A DNA stretch of 64,000 bases. Origin: Alphaproteobacteria bacterium (GTDB lineage: Bacteria; Pseudomonadota; Alphaproteobacteria; Reyranellales; Reyranellaceae). The notes beneath the pieces were generated by a model, which was given only the letters and a program-made list of their open reading frames with translations, searched no databases and was not told the DNA's origin. This document shows, in pieces, positions 56,016 to 64,000 of the stretch (its first letter is position 1; each line of letters opens with the position of its first letter). The DNA lies in contig JAFKFL010000012.1 of assembly GCA_017308235.1 (NCBI GenBank), positions 186,001-250,000 on the forward strand. The letters run 5' to 3'. Made by a program: the position numbers and the translations under genes.

Positions 56016-58661
56016 ATGCGCAGCAATAACCTGGCCACCTATCGCGCCAAGCGCGATTTCAGCCATACCAACGAACCGTCGGGCAAGGCGGCGGTACCCG
56101 CCGCCGAGCAGCTTCGCTTCGTGATCCAGCGCCACGACGCCACGCGCCTGCACTACGACTTCCGGCTGGAGCTCGACGGCGTCTTCAAGTCATGGGCCGT
56201 CACGAAAGGACCGTCGCTCGATCCGCATGACAAGCGGCTTGCCGTAGAGGTCGAGGACCATCCGCTCGACTATGGCGATTTCGAGGGCACCATTCCGGAA
56301 GGCCAATACGGCGGCGGCACGGTGCAGCTCTGGGATCGCGGGTATTGGATTCCCGAAGGCGATCCACACGAAGGATTGAAGCGCGGCGACCTCAAGTTCA
56401 CCTTGGCGGGCGAGCGACTGGGCGGAAGCTGGGTGCTGGTGCGCATGAAATGGGATCGCGAGAAGAGCCGCGGCAGCAAGCGCACCAACTGGCTTTTGAT
56501 CAAGCATCGCGACCAGGTGGCAGTCGATGGCGACGGCGACGATATCCTGAAGAAGGAGGACACCTCGGTTGCCTCCGGACGCACCCTGGAGGAAATCGCC
56601 GTAGGGACCGGCCGGGCGCCCACGCCGTTCATGACCGGGAAGCGCCGGTCCGCCGGTGCGGTCTGGGAGAGCAACAAGAAGGGCGGCGGCGACAAGGCGG
56701 CATTGCCGGCGACAACGGCGAAGCCGAAGAAAGTCCGCGCCATGCCGACATTCGTCGAGCCGCAGCTTTGCAAGCTCGTCGAGCGTGCGCCGTCCAGCCG
56801 AGGCTGGGCGCACGAGGTCAAGTTCGACGGTTATCGCCTGCAACTGCGGGTTGACGACGGCGAGGCGACGCTGCGCACGCGCAAAGGCCTCGACTGGACC
56901 GACAAATTCGGGGCGATCGCTGTAGCGGCGGCAAAGCTGCCCGACTGCATGATCGACGGCGAGGTGGTGGCGATCGGCGAGGCGGGCGTGCCCGACTTTG
57001 GCGCCTTGCAGGCTGCGTTGTCGGAAGGGAAATCGGACAGGCTGATCTTCTTCGCCTTCGATCTGCTGTTTGCAGAAGGCGAGGATCTGCGGCCGCTCCC
57101 GCTCGGCGAGCGCAAGGCGCGGCTGCAGGATCTGCTGTCGCATCTCAAGGGTAAGTACCCGTCGATCCGTTACGTCGAGCACTTCGAGACCTCCGGCGAA
57201 TCGGTGCTGGAGTCTGCCCGCCAGATGAAGCTCGAAGGCATCGTCTCCAAGGAGCTCTCCGCCCCCTACCGGTCCGGTCGCTACGGGAGTTGGACCAAGA
57301 CCAAGGTTCGAGACGGCCAGGAGGTCATCATCGGCGGCTGGACCATGACCGGCGCCAAGTTGCGCTCGCTGCTGGCCGGCTTTCATCGCGGCAAGAAGCT
57401 GGTCTATGTCGGCCGCGTCGGCACTGGTTTCAGCGAGCCAGTGATGCGCAAGCTGTTGCCGCAACTCAAGGCGCTGGAGAGCAAGACCAGTCCCTTTGCC
57501 GCGGGCGCCAGTCCGCCCAAGGAAGGCAACATGCACTGGGCGCGGCCCGAGCTGGTGGCCGAGATCGAGTTCGCGGGCTGGACGCAGGATGGCAACGTGC
57601 GGCAGGCGGCCTTCAAGGGCCTGCGCAGCGACAAACCCGCCGAGGAAGTGGAAGCGGAGCATCCGGTGAAGGCAACCGACGCACGGCTGACCGAACCCAA
57701 GCCCACTCAACGCAGCGCGGCCACGAAGACGGCGTCATCGCCGAAGGCCGCCAGTGGCTCGAACACGGTCATGGGTGTTGCGATCTCGCATCCCGACAAG
57801 GCGCTGTGGCCGGCCGAGAAGCCGCCCGTCACCAAGCTGGAGCTCGCTCGCTATTACGAGGAGATCGGCGACTGGATGCTGGAGCATATCAAGGGCCGGC
57901 CCTGCTCGCTCGTGCGCACACCTGATGGCATTCATGGCAAGCAGAAATTCTTCCAGCGCCATGCGATGCCGGGCGGTTCGGATCTCATCACCGAGGTCGT
58001 AGTGCGCGGTGACCGCAAGCCCTACCTGCAGATCGACCGGGTTGAGGCGTTGGCCGCCCTGGCGCAGATCGGTGCCACCGAACTTCATCCCTGGAACGGT
58101 CAGCCCGACGAACCGGACCTGCCTGGCCGACTAGTCTTCGACCTCGATCCCGCGCCTGACGTTGGCTTTGACGAGGTGATCAAAGGCGCGCAGGCGGTGC
58201 GGCGGCGTCTCGAGAAGCTGGGATTGGTCGCCTTCTGCAAGACCACCGGCGGCAAGGGCCTGCACGTCGTGACGCCCCTCACGTCCGACAGGAAAAGTCC
58301 CAATTGGGACACCGCGAAGATGTTCGCCAAAGAGATCTGTCGCCGGCTGGCCGCCGAGGCGCCTGAGCGTTATGTGCTCAACATGGCGAAGAAGGAGCGC
58401 AATGGTCGCATCTTCCTCGACTATTTGCGCAATGACCGCATCTCGACCGCCGTGGCGCCGCTCTCGCCGCGCGCCCGCGACGGCGCTCCGGTCTCGATGC
58501 CGATCGAATGGACCCAGGTCAAAGCGGGTCTCGATCCCATGCGCTACACGATCCGCACCGCGCCGGCGCTTCTCCGGAAGAACAAGCCCTGGCGCGGCTA
58601 CGTCAAGGCGGCGCGACCGCTGCGGTCCGCTATCGAAACAATGGTGAACGGCAAGGAATAG
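56016..58661 (+). CDS. ligD: Multifunctional DNA ligase D (NHEJ)
   Basis: An 881-residue LigD. The 3'-phosphoesterase domain (about 1-165) has [14 protein letters not shown]. The ATP-dependent ligase domain (about 245-555) has the AMP-lysine motif EVKFDGYRL (about 266-274). The polymerase/primase domain (about 590-875) has [13 protein letters not shown] and [14 protein letters not shown]. The order PE-Lig-Pol matches Pseudomonas-type LigD. It joins double-strand breaks with Ku, which is encoded four bases downstream. The ATG at 56016 has GAGG seven bases upstream; an in-frame GTG at 55998 is less likely. Confidence 0.95.
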   Translation: MRSNNLATYRAKRDFSHTNEPSGKAAVPAAEQLRFVIQRHDATRLHYDFRLELDGVFKSWAVTKGPSLDPHDKRLAVEVEDHPLDYGDFEGTIPEGQYGGGTVQLWDRGYWIPEGDPHEGLKRGDLKFTLAGERLGGSWVLVRMKWDREKSRGSKRTNWLLIKHRDQVAVDGDGDDILKKEDTSVASGRTLEEIAVGTGRAPTPFMTGKRRSAGAVWESNKKGGGDKAALPATTAKPKKVRAMPTFVEPQLCKLVERAPSSRGWAHEVKFDGYRLQLRVDDGEATLRTRKGLDWTDKFGAIAVAAAKLPDCMIDGEVVAIGEAGVPDFGALQAALSEGKSDRLIFFAFDLLFAEGEDLRPLPLGERKARLQDLLSHLKGKYPSIRYVEHFETSGESVLESARQMKLEGIVSKELSAPYRSGRYGSWTKTKVRDGQEVIIGGWTMTGAKLRSLLAGFHRGKKLVYVGRVGTGFSEPVMRKLLPQLKALESKTSPFAAGASPPKEGNMHWARPELVAEIEFAGWTQDGNVRQAAFKGLRSDKPAEEVEAEHPVKATDARLTEPKPTQRSAATKTASSPKAASGSNTVMGVAISHPDKALWPAEKPPVTKLELARYYEEIGDWMLEHIKGRPCSLVRTPDGIHGKQKFFQRHAMPGGSDLITEVVVRGDRKPYLQIDRVEALAALAQIGATELHPWNGQPDEPDLPGRLVFDLDPAPDVGFDEVIKGAQAVRRRLEKLGLVAFCKTTGGKGLHVVTPLTSDRKSPNWDTAKMFAKEICRRLAAEAPERYVLNMAKKERNGRIFLDYLRNDRISTAVAPLSPRARDGAPVSMPIEWTQVKAGLDPMRYTIRTAPALLRKNKPWRGYVKAARPLRSAIETMVNGKE

Positions 58662-58665
58662 CTCC

Positions 58666-59571
58666 ATGGCCAAAGGACAGCGACACGCGCTCCGCCCCAC
58701 TCTTCGCGCCACGTGGGAGGGTCATCTCAGGCTCTCGCTCGTCACCTGTCCGGTCGCGCTCTACACAGCGACCGAGCGCAGCGCCGACATCCACTTCAAT
58801 CTGATCAATCCCAAGACCCACAACCGCATCCATATGCAGACGGTCGATGCGGGAACCGGCAAGCCGGTCGATCGCTCCGGGCTAGTGCGTGGTTTTGCCG
58901 TCGCCAAGAACAAATACGTGCTGCTCGACAAGGAAGAGCTGGACGCCGTGAAGCTCGAATCAACGCGTCTTATCGATATCGAGCATTTCGTCGATGCCGA
59001 CGTGATCGATCGCATCTACTGGGACGAGCCCTACTATCTTGCGCCCTCGGGCAAGACCGGCATCGAGGCCTTCGCCGTGATCCGCGCGGCGATGGCGAAG
59101 CAGAACAAGGTGGCGCTGGGCCGTCTGGTGCTGCATCAGCGCGAACGTCTGTGCGCCCTGGAGCCACGCGACAGCGGCATCCTGCTCACCACGTTGCGCA
59201 CCCACGAAGAGGTCCGCGACAGCGACGCGGTGTTTGACCAGCGGTTGCCCAAACCCGACGCGGGCATGCTCGAAGTTGCCGAGAAGATCATCGCGCAGCG
59301 GGAGGCCGAGTTCGATCCGAGCAAGTTCAAGGATCGCTACGAGGACGCGCTGCGCGAGCTGATCGCGCGCAAGAAGAAGGGCGAGAAGCTGGTCGCCACC
59401 GAACCGGAGGAACCCGAGGGCAAGGTGGTGGACCTCATGGATGCTCTGCGCCGCAGCCTCAAGGGCGAAGGGGCTGGCCGAGACAAGGCCGAGCGCTTCA
59501 TGGCCGCACGCCACAAGAGCACCCGCCGCAAGACCCGCAAGCGCAACTCTGGCCGTCGCCGGGCCGCCTGA
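58666..59571 (+). CDS. ku: Non-homologous end-joining protein Ku
   Basis: A 301-residue Ku that binds DNA ends and recruits LigD. It has the bridge-region motifs RATWEGHLRLSLVTCPVALY (about 14-33), HFNLINPKTHNRIHMQ and KEELDAVKLEST. The C-terminus is strongly basic (RRKTRKRNSGRRRAA) and probably binds DNA. AAGGAA at the ligD 3' end serves as its ribosome site; only four bases separate the genes. An HpcH-type aldolase follows after 63 bases. Confidence 0.95.
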   Translation: MAKGQRHALRPTLRATWEGHLRLSLVTCPVALYTATERSADIHFNLINPKTHNRIHMQTVDAGTGKPVDRSGLVRGFAVAKNKYVLLDKEELDAVKLESTRLIDIEHFVDADVIDRIYWDEPYYLAPSGKTGIEAFAVIRAAMAKQNKVALGRLVLHQRERLCALEPRDSGILLTTLRTHEEVRDSDAVFDQRLPKPDAGMLEVAEKIIAQREAEFDPSKFKDRYEDALRELIARKKKGEKLVATEPEEPEGKVVDLMDALRRSLKGEGAGRDKAERFMAARHKSTRRKTRKRNSGRRRAA

Positions 59572-59634
59572 CACTGCTTCGACGCCGATCCGCGCACGTC
59601 TATAGTGCGCGGCTCTTGGTGGTTCGGAGTAGCG

Positions 59635-60402
59635 GTGTCGATGATCAATCCTCTCAAACAGCGGCTCGCTGAGGGCCAGTCGATCCTGGGCTACCTGGCG
59701 TCGATACCGAGTGTGCAGCTCGTGCAGGTCATGGCGCGGAGCGGCGTCGACTGGCTCATGATCGACATGGAGCATGCTCCGATCGGCATCGAAACGGCGG
59801 CGGCGATGATCGCGGCGACATCAGGGACGCCGGCGACGCCGATCGTGCGCGTGCCGGGTCCGCTCTCCGACTTGGTCAAGCCCGTCCTCGACAGCGGCGC
59901 TTTCGGCGTGGCCTTCCCGCAGATCGCGACCCGCGAGGAAGCCCAGGCAACGGTGCGTGCCGTGCGTTACGCGCCGCAGGGTCGGCGCGGCTACGGGCCC
60001 ACCTACGCAGGTCTTCGCTGGGGAATGCCGTCGCTCGAGTACCACAAGATCGCCAACGACAACGTCCTGAACATCGTGCTGATCGAATCGCTCGACGGTA
60101 TCGAGGCGCTCGATGACATCCTCGCCGTCGAGGGCATCGACATTGTCGTCGTGGCGCGCGGCGATCTGTCGGAGAATCTCGGCGTCGCCGGCCAGTTCGA
60201 CCATCCGCGGCTGCGCGAGGTCGTGGTCCGCGCCGAAGCCGCGATCCTTGCGCGCAAAGGTGTCGCGCTGGGCGGCATCGCCTTCTCGCCCGACGAGGCC
60301 AAGGCGATGATCGGGCGCGGCTACCGCTTCGTTGTCCTGGGCAGCGACGCGGGCCTGTTGGGCAGCACGGCCGCCGCGGCGCTGAAGGCGATCCGCGGCT
60401 GA
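59635..60402 (+). CDS. HpcH/HpaI family aldolase
   Basis: A 255-residue class II pyruvate-type aldolase. LKQRLAEGQSILGYLASIPS lies at the start, the metal-binding DMEHAPIG at about 41-48, VPGPLSDLVKPVLDSGAFGV at about 70-89, and the conserved Arg/Glu residues later. HpaI/YfaU-like enzymes cleave 4-hydroxy-2-oxo acids to pyruvate and an aldehyde. The substrate is not known. The GTG at 59635 has GGAG five bases upstream; an ATG at 59641 is the alternative. It separates ku from mnmG and has no evident link to either. Confidence 0.82.
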   Translation: MSMINPLKQRLAEGQSILGYLASIPSVQLVQVMARSGVDWLMIDMEHAPIGIETAAAMIAATSGTPATPIVRVPGPLSDLVKPVLDSGAFGVAFPQIATREEAQATVRAVRYAPQGRRGYGPTYAGLRWGMPSLEYHKIANDNVLNIVLIESLDGIEALDDILAVEGIDIVVVARGDLSENLGVAGQFDHPRLREVVVRAEAAILARKGVALGGIAFSPDEAKAMIGRGYRFVVLGSDAGLLGSTAAAALKAIRG

Positions 60403-60456
60403 TTATTCGGCAACGATGGCTTGACCGGCGACGGACGATCCACGACTTAAGCGGCC

Positions 60457-62364
60457 ATGCGGACAGGCGTTTCCTACGATGTCATCGTGGTCGGCGGCGG
60501 CCATGCCGGCTGCGAGGCCGCGGCGGCCGCCGCGCGTCTGGGCGCCCGCACACTGCTTCTGACCCATCGCCTCGACACGATCGGCGAGATGTCCTGCAAT
60601 CCCGCCATCGGGGGCCTGGGCAAGGGCCACCTGGTGCGGGAGATCGATGCGCTAGATGGCGTCATGGGGCGCGCGATCGATCGCGCCGGGATCCAATTCC
60701 GCACCCTCAATCTCTCCAAGGGCCCGGCCGTGCGCGGGCCGCGCGCCCAGGCTGACCGTAAGCTCTATCGGCAGGCTATGCAGGCGCTTCTAGCCGAGCA
60801 GGATAATTTGGAAATACGCGCGGAAGCTGTGGCCAATATTTTGCTAGATGCCCGTAATGCGTGTAGAGGCGTCGTGACTGAGTCTGGCATAGAGATCGCC
60901 GCGGGTCGTGTGATCCTGACCACGGGTACATTCCTCCGAGGCCTGATTCACCTCGGTGAAATCAAGATCCCTGCAGGACGTGCACGAGGCCAGCGCGATG
61001 GTTTGCCAGCCGACCTTGCGATTGACACGGTCGAAGAACCTTCGACTCCTCTATCGCGTAGGTTGCAGTATTTGGGTTTCAATCTAGGCCGTCTTAAGAC
61101 CGGCACGCCGGCACGCCTCGACGGCCGCACGATCGACTATGCGGGCCTCGATCGCCAGGAAGGCGACGACCCGCCTCGGCCCTTCTCCACGCTCACGCGC
61201 GAGATCACGACGCCGCAGATCGCCTGCCACATCACCGAGACGACCCCGGCTACGCACGAGATCATCCGCGCCAACCTGCATCGGGCACCGATGTATTCGG
61301 GCCAGATCGAAAGTGTCGGCCCGAGATATTGTCCTTCGATCGAAGACAAGGTCGTGCGGTTCGCCGGGCGTGAGCGGCACCAGATCTTCCTTGAACCGGA
61401 AGGTCTCGACGATCCCACCGTTTATCCGAACGGAATCTCGACGTCTTTGCCCAGGGAAGTGCAGCTCGCGATGCTGCGGACCGTTCCCGGGCTGGAGCGG
61501 GCCGCTATGCTGCGCCCGGGCTATGCCATCGAATACGATCATATCGATCCGCGCGAACTTCACGCGACGCTCGAGACGAAGCGGGTGCCTGGCCTGTACA
61601 TGGCGGGCCAGATCAATGGCACGACGGGCTATGAGGAAGCGGCGGCCCAAGGCCTGGTTGCGGGCCTCAACGCAGCGCTGTCGGCTGCAGGCTCAGCACC
61701 TTTCAAGGTCGATCGCGCCGATGGTTATCTTGGTGTCTTGATCGACGATCTGGTCAGCCTGGGCGTCACGGAGCCCTATCGCATGTTCACGTCCCGGGCC
61801 GAATATCGCTTATGGTTGCGGGCCGACAATGCCGATCAAAGACTCACGCTCAAAGGCATCACCATTGGCTGTGTCGGAAGTGATCGGGCCCAGGCGTTTC
61901 ACGTGAAACAGCAGGCTCTGGACCGCGCGCGAAACCTGGCGGGAGGATTGACCGCCAGTCCGTCGGCACTGGCCCGACAAGGCATTGCGATCAATCAAGA
62001 TGGCGTCGTGCGGACGGCGCTCGATCTTCTGGCCTATCCGGGGATGACCTGGCCGCGGCTGGTGTCGCTGTGGCCATCCTTGTCCGAGGTCTCGGCAGAT
62101 ATCGCCGAGCAGATCGCAATTGATTCCCGCTACGAGGGTTATCTCGCCCGCCAGCGCCAGGACATTGCTGCGTATCGGCGGGACGAAGCCCTGGAGCTCC
62201 CGATTGACCTCGATTACGGGTCGATCGGCGGCCTCAGCAACGAAGTCCGGCAAAAGCTCCAGACCCATCAGCCTGCCACCCTCGGCCAGGCGGCTCGAAT
62301 TTCTGGCGTTACGCCGGCGGCCCTGGTGGCTTTGCTGAAGTACGTCCGCCGCCAAGCGGCCTAG
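60457..62364 (+). CDS. mnmG: tRNA uridine-5-carboxymethylaminomethyl enzyme MnmG
   Basis: A 635-residue FAD/NADH protein that works with MnmE on wobble uridine. The FAD motif [10 protein letters not shown] (about 13-22), [15 protein letters not shown] (about 45-59) and [15 protein letters not shown] ([15 protein letters not shown]) sequences are typical. Between about 60780 and 61100 the codon choice changes sharply (TTG, CTA, ATA, AGA, AGG, many CGT), although the protein keeps its motifs. A parS site lies inside the gene (61895-61910). No Shine-Dalgarno was found before the ATG. Confidence 0.95.
   Translation: MRTGVSYDVIVVGGGHAGCEAAAAAARLGARTLLLTHRLDTIGEMSCNPAIGGLGKGHLVREIDALDGVMGRAIDRAGIQFRTLNLSKGPAVRGPRAQADRKLYRQAMQALLAEQDNLEIRAEAVANILLDARNACRGVVTESGIEIAAGRVILTTGTFLRGLIHLGEIKIPAGRARGQRDGLPADLAIDTVEEPSTPLSRRLQYLGFNLGRLKTGTPARLDGRTIDYAGLDRQEGDDPPRPFSTLTREITTPQIACHITETTPATHEIIRANLHRAPMYSGQIESVGPRYCPSIEDKVVRFAGRERHQIFLEPEGLDDPTVYPNGISTSLPREVQLAMLRTVPGLERAAMLRPGYAIEYDHIDPRELHATLETKRVPGLYMAGQINGTTGYEEAAAQGLVAGLNAALSAAGSAPFKVDRADGYLGVLIDDLVSLGVTEPYRMFTSRAEYRLWLRADNADQRLTLKGITIGCVGSDRAQAFHVKQQALDRARNLAGGLTASPSALARQGIAINQDGVVRTALDLLAYPGMTWPRLVSLWPSLSEVSADIAEQIAIDSRYEGYLARQRQDIAAYRRDEALELPIDLDYGSIGGLSNEVRQKLQTHQPATLGQAARISGVTPAALVALLKYVRRQAA
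61895..61910. other. parS site inside mnmG
   Basis: CGTTTCACGTGAAACA matches the ParB-binding consensus TGTTTCACGTGAAACA at 15 of 16 positions, with a perfect 14-bp palindrome core. In the mnmG reading frame it encodes FHVKQ. It lies about 1.9 kb before parB and 13 kb from the origin candidate. Confidence 0.85.
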
Positions 62365-62367
62365 GCG

Positions 62368-63027
62368 GTGGCCGGAAACCAGGCCGACCGCGCGCGTTTC
62401 CTGAGGGAAATCAGCGGCCTTGGAATCGATGTTTCACGTGAAACCGAAACCCGCCTGGAGGCGCTGGTCCAGACCCTGGCTCGCTGGCAGAAGGCGATCA
62501 ATCTGGTGAGCCGGTCGACCCTCGAAGAGGTCTGGACCCGTCATATCCTCGATTCGGCCCAGCTCGTTCCCCTGATCCCGCCTGCCGCCAAAGGCCTGGT
62601 CGACCTGGGCAGTGGTGGTGGATTCCCCGGCCTGGTGGTGGCGGCGCTGCGGCCGGATCTCGAGATCACGTTGGCCGATTCCGACTCTCGCAAGGTGGCC
62701 TACCTCGCCGAAGCCGCCCGCCAGATGGAGCTCCCCCGGGCGCCCAAGACCCGGCTGGGCCGGATCGAGGCGCTCCCGCCGGCCGGCGCAGACGTCGTCA
62801 CTGCCCGGGCCCTCGCGCCTCTCAGTCAGTTGCTGGTTTGGGCCGATCGGCACCGGGGTGAGCGCGCTATTTGCCTTTTCCACAAGGGAAAAGGGTGGCG
62901 GGAGGAATTGACCACGGCGCATAAGGATTGGGAGATTGAGGCCGAGCCTTTCCCCAGCGTAACGGATCGTGACGCCATCCTCCTCCGCATTGCCGCCTAC
63001 CGGGCCAAAGATCTTCGCGATCGCTAA
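62368..63027 (+). CDS. rsmG: 16S rRNA (guanine-527-N7)-methyltransferase
   Basis: A 219-residue SAM-dependent methyltransferase (GidB). LARWQKAINLVSRST (about 38-52) and the SAM loop LVDLGSGGGFPGLVVA (about 74-89) are typical. The GTG start lies three bases after the mnmG stop; CGGT in front is not a good ribosome site, so translation is probably coupled. A parS site (62430-62445) encodes the DVSRET segment (about 21-26). parA starts 59 bases before the stop. Confidence 0.93.
   Translation: MAGNQADRARFLREISGLGIDVSRETETRLEALVQTLARWQKAINLVSRSTLEEVWTRHILDSAQLVPLIPPAAKGLVDLGSGGGFPGLVVAALRPDLEITLADSDSRKVAYLAEAARQMELPRAPKTRLGRIEALPPAGADVVTARALAPLSQLLVWADRHRGERAICLFHKGKGWREELTTAHKDWEIEAEPFPSVTDRDAILLRIAAYRAKDLRDR
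62430..62445. other. parS site inside rsmG
   Basis: TGTTTCACGTGAAACC matches the parS consensus TGTTTCACGTGAAACA at 15 of 16 positions and keeps the whole 14-bp palindrome. It lies 520 bases after the parS in mnmG, and the codons spell VSRET in rsmG. Confidence 0.88.
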
Positions 63028-63826
63028 CCAAAAAGGTGGCGTCGGAAAGACCACGACCGCGATCAATCTGGCAACCGCCCTGGCCGCAGTTGGCGAACGG
63101 GTGCTCCTGATCGACCTTGACCCCCAAGGGAACGCCTCAACCGGTCTTGGGGTCCCCCGTAACGAACGGTCTCCCGGCGCCTACGAGTTCCTTCTGGGGC
63201 TCGCCACGCTGTCGGATGCTGTGCGGCGCTCGCAGATCCCGGGTCTCTCCGTCATGCCTGCCTCTGTGTCGCTGGCTGGCGCCGAGATCGAATTGATCGA
63301 CATGGAACGGCGTGAGCATCGCCTGTCCGAAGCCCTGGCCCGGCCAGAAGATGACGCTCGCGGCCGTTGGGACACCATCCTGATCGACTGCCCGCCGTCG
63401 CTGGGCCTCGTGACCCTCAACGCGTTGGTGGCGGTCGACGCCGTGCTGGTCCCATTGCAGGCTGAATTCCTGGCGCTCGAGGGCATCGGTGCTCTCGGCA
63501 ACACTGTGGAGCGAGTCAAGAAAGTACTCAACCGAAAGTTGCATATCGCCGGCGTAGTCATGACCATGGTCGACCGCCGCATGACGCTCAGCCAGCAGGT
63601 TGAAGCCGATGTGCGTGCTCACTTCGGCGAGCTTGTCTTCGGCACCACCATCCCGCGCAATGTGCGCATCGCCGAGGCGCCGTCACATGGCCTGCCGGTC
63701 CTGATCTACGACAATGCCTGCGCCGGATCGCAGGCCTACATCCTGCTGGCGAGCGAGTTCATTCGTCGCCGGCGAACCGCCGCGGAAGCGGCCCAGCAAC
63801 AGGTCCCTCATGAACCTGCCACCTAA
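62969..63826 (+). CDS. parA: Chromosome partitioning ATPase ParA
   Basis: A 285-residue P-loop ATPase that with ParB and parS moves the newly copied origin. The deviant Walker A is NQKGGVGKTTTAINLA (about 19-34), with LLIDLDPQGNAS (about 48-59) and ILIDCPPSLG. The GTG at 62969 overlaps rsmG by 59 bases; no later start precedes the conserved KIFAIANQKGG. The stop lies 17 bases inside parB. Confidence 0.94.
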   Translation: MTPSSSALPPTGPKIFAIANQKGGVGKTTTAINLATALAAVGERVLLIDLDPQGNASTGLGVPRNERSPGAYEFLLGLATLSDAVRRSQIPGLSVMPASVSLAGAEIELIDMERREHRLSEALARPEDDARGRWDTILIDCPPSLGLVTLNALVAVDAVLVPLQAEFLALEGIGALGNTVERVKKVLNRKLHIAGVVMTMVDRRMTLSQQVEADVRAHFGELVFGTTIPRNVRIAEAPSHGLPVLIYDNACAGSQAYILLASEFIRRRRTAAEAAQQQVPHEPAT

Positions 63827-64000
63827 ACCACGCGGCCTTGGCCGCGGACTCTCCGCTCTTTTGGGTGACGACGACGTCGCGGCGACGGTCGCGCCCTCGC
63901 CCGCGGGAGTTGCATCCGATGCCGCGCACGCCACAGCGGTGTCGCGCACGCCCTTCACCCTGCCCATTGCGCATCTGCGCCCGGGCCGGTTCCAGCCGCG
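63810..64000 (+). CDS. parB: Chromosome partitioning protein ParB (partial, runs off the window)
   Basis: The first 63 codons are present. MNLPPKPRGLGRGLSALLGD is the standard ParB N-terminus that stimulates ParA ATPase, and LPIAHLRPGRFQP starts the ParB/Srx nuclease-like CTP-binding domain. The gene is cut by the window edge. The ATG lies within the end of parA (17-base overlap), with AGGT upstream. ParB would load on the two parS sites in mnmG and rsmG. Confidence 0.93.
   Translation, partial: MNLPPKPRGLGRGLSALLGDDDVAATVAPSPAGVASDAAHATAVSRTPFTLPIAHLRPGRFQP

Noticed and set aside
1..64000. tRNA, rRNA, CRISPR array, transposase or prophage genes
   Set aside because: No cloverleaf TpsiC-like GGTTCGA block in a tRNA context, no regularly spaced repeats, and no transposase or phage-like proteins were seen on either strand.

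Overview
The window is GC-rich, densely coded chromosomal DNA from an alphaproteobacterium. Evidence for this is the hemE/RP001-type (ppsR) junction, the mnmE...mnmG-rsmG-parA-parB series, the alphaproteobacterial hemD/mitofilin-like/hemY arrangement, the DUF1674 protein, and LigD/Ku. The mix of peptide ABC, TRAP and amidohydrolase genes would suit a soil or freshwater heterotroph of the Rhodospirillales/Hyphomicrobiales type. The genus cannot be fixed from the sequence alone. I found no tRNA, rRNA, CRISPR array, prophage or transposase.

Layout, 0-10 kb: hemD (fused to a mitofilin-like membrane domain), hemY and a short B12-independent methionine-synthase-like gene read as one operon. They are followed by a secreted alkaline-phosphatase-superfamily protein, mutS (minus strand) and an MFS transporter. 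10-25 kb: a five-gene dipeptide/oligopeptide ABC operon, a nucleotidyltransferase, then malic enzyme (maeB) directly joined to an N-acyl-D-amino-acid deacylase and a TRAP transporter, then rnk. 25-40 kb: panE-like reductase with a HAD nucleotidase, rmuC, htpX, DUF1674, an FAD oxidoreductase with threonine dehydratase, purH, purT, a lipid-kinase-like gene, a WYL regulator with an EVE-domain protein, a luciferase-like monooxygenase, and an enoyl-CoA hydratase. 40-46 kb: a tightly overlapping minus-strand operon (two-subunit ThDP enzyme, C45 Ntn-hydrolase, multi-pass membrane protein) and a divergent HxlR regulator/MATE exporter pair.

46-64 kb is the origin-proximal region. hemE, hemH and hemJ run leftward and ppsR (the RP001/DUF299 gene) runs rightward from a 317-bp gap. 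By analogy with Caulobacter this gap is the best candidate for the chromosomal replication origin. About 13-15 kb to its right, two near-perfect parS sites lie inside mnmG and rsmG, just before parA and the start of parB. The usual mnmE-mnmG adjacency is broken by a ligD-ku DNA end-joining pair and an HpcH-type aldolase. glnD, a small His-rich membrane protein and a PDZ-less serine protease lie between ppsR and mnmE.

Genes that appear to work together are hemD/Y/E/H/J (haem synthesis at both ends of the window), purH and purT (formyl transfers in purine synthesis), the two solute-uptake systems with the D-aminoacylase (uptake and salvage of peptides or acyl-amino acids), ligD with ku (non-homologous end joining), and parS with parA/parB (segregation). 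Coding starts were chosen by Shine-Dalgarno spacing, gene overlap and family-typical N-termini. Domain assignments come from reading motifs, not from database searches.
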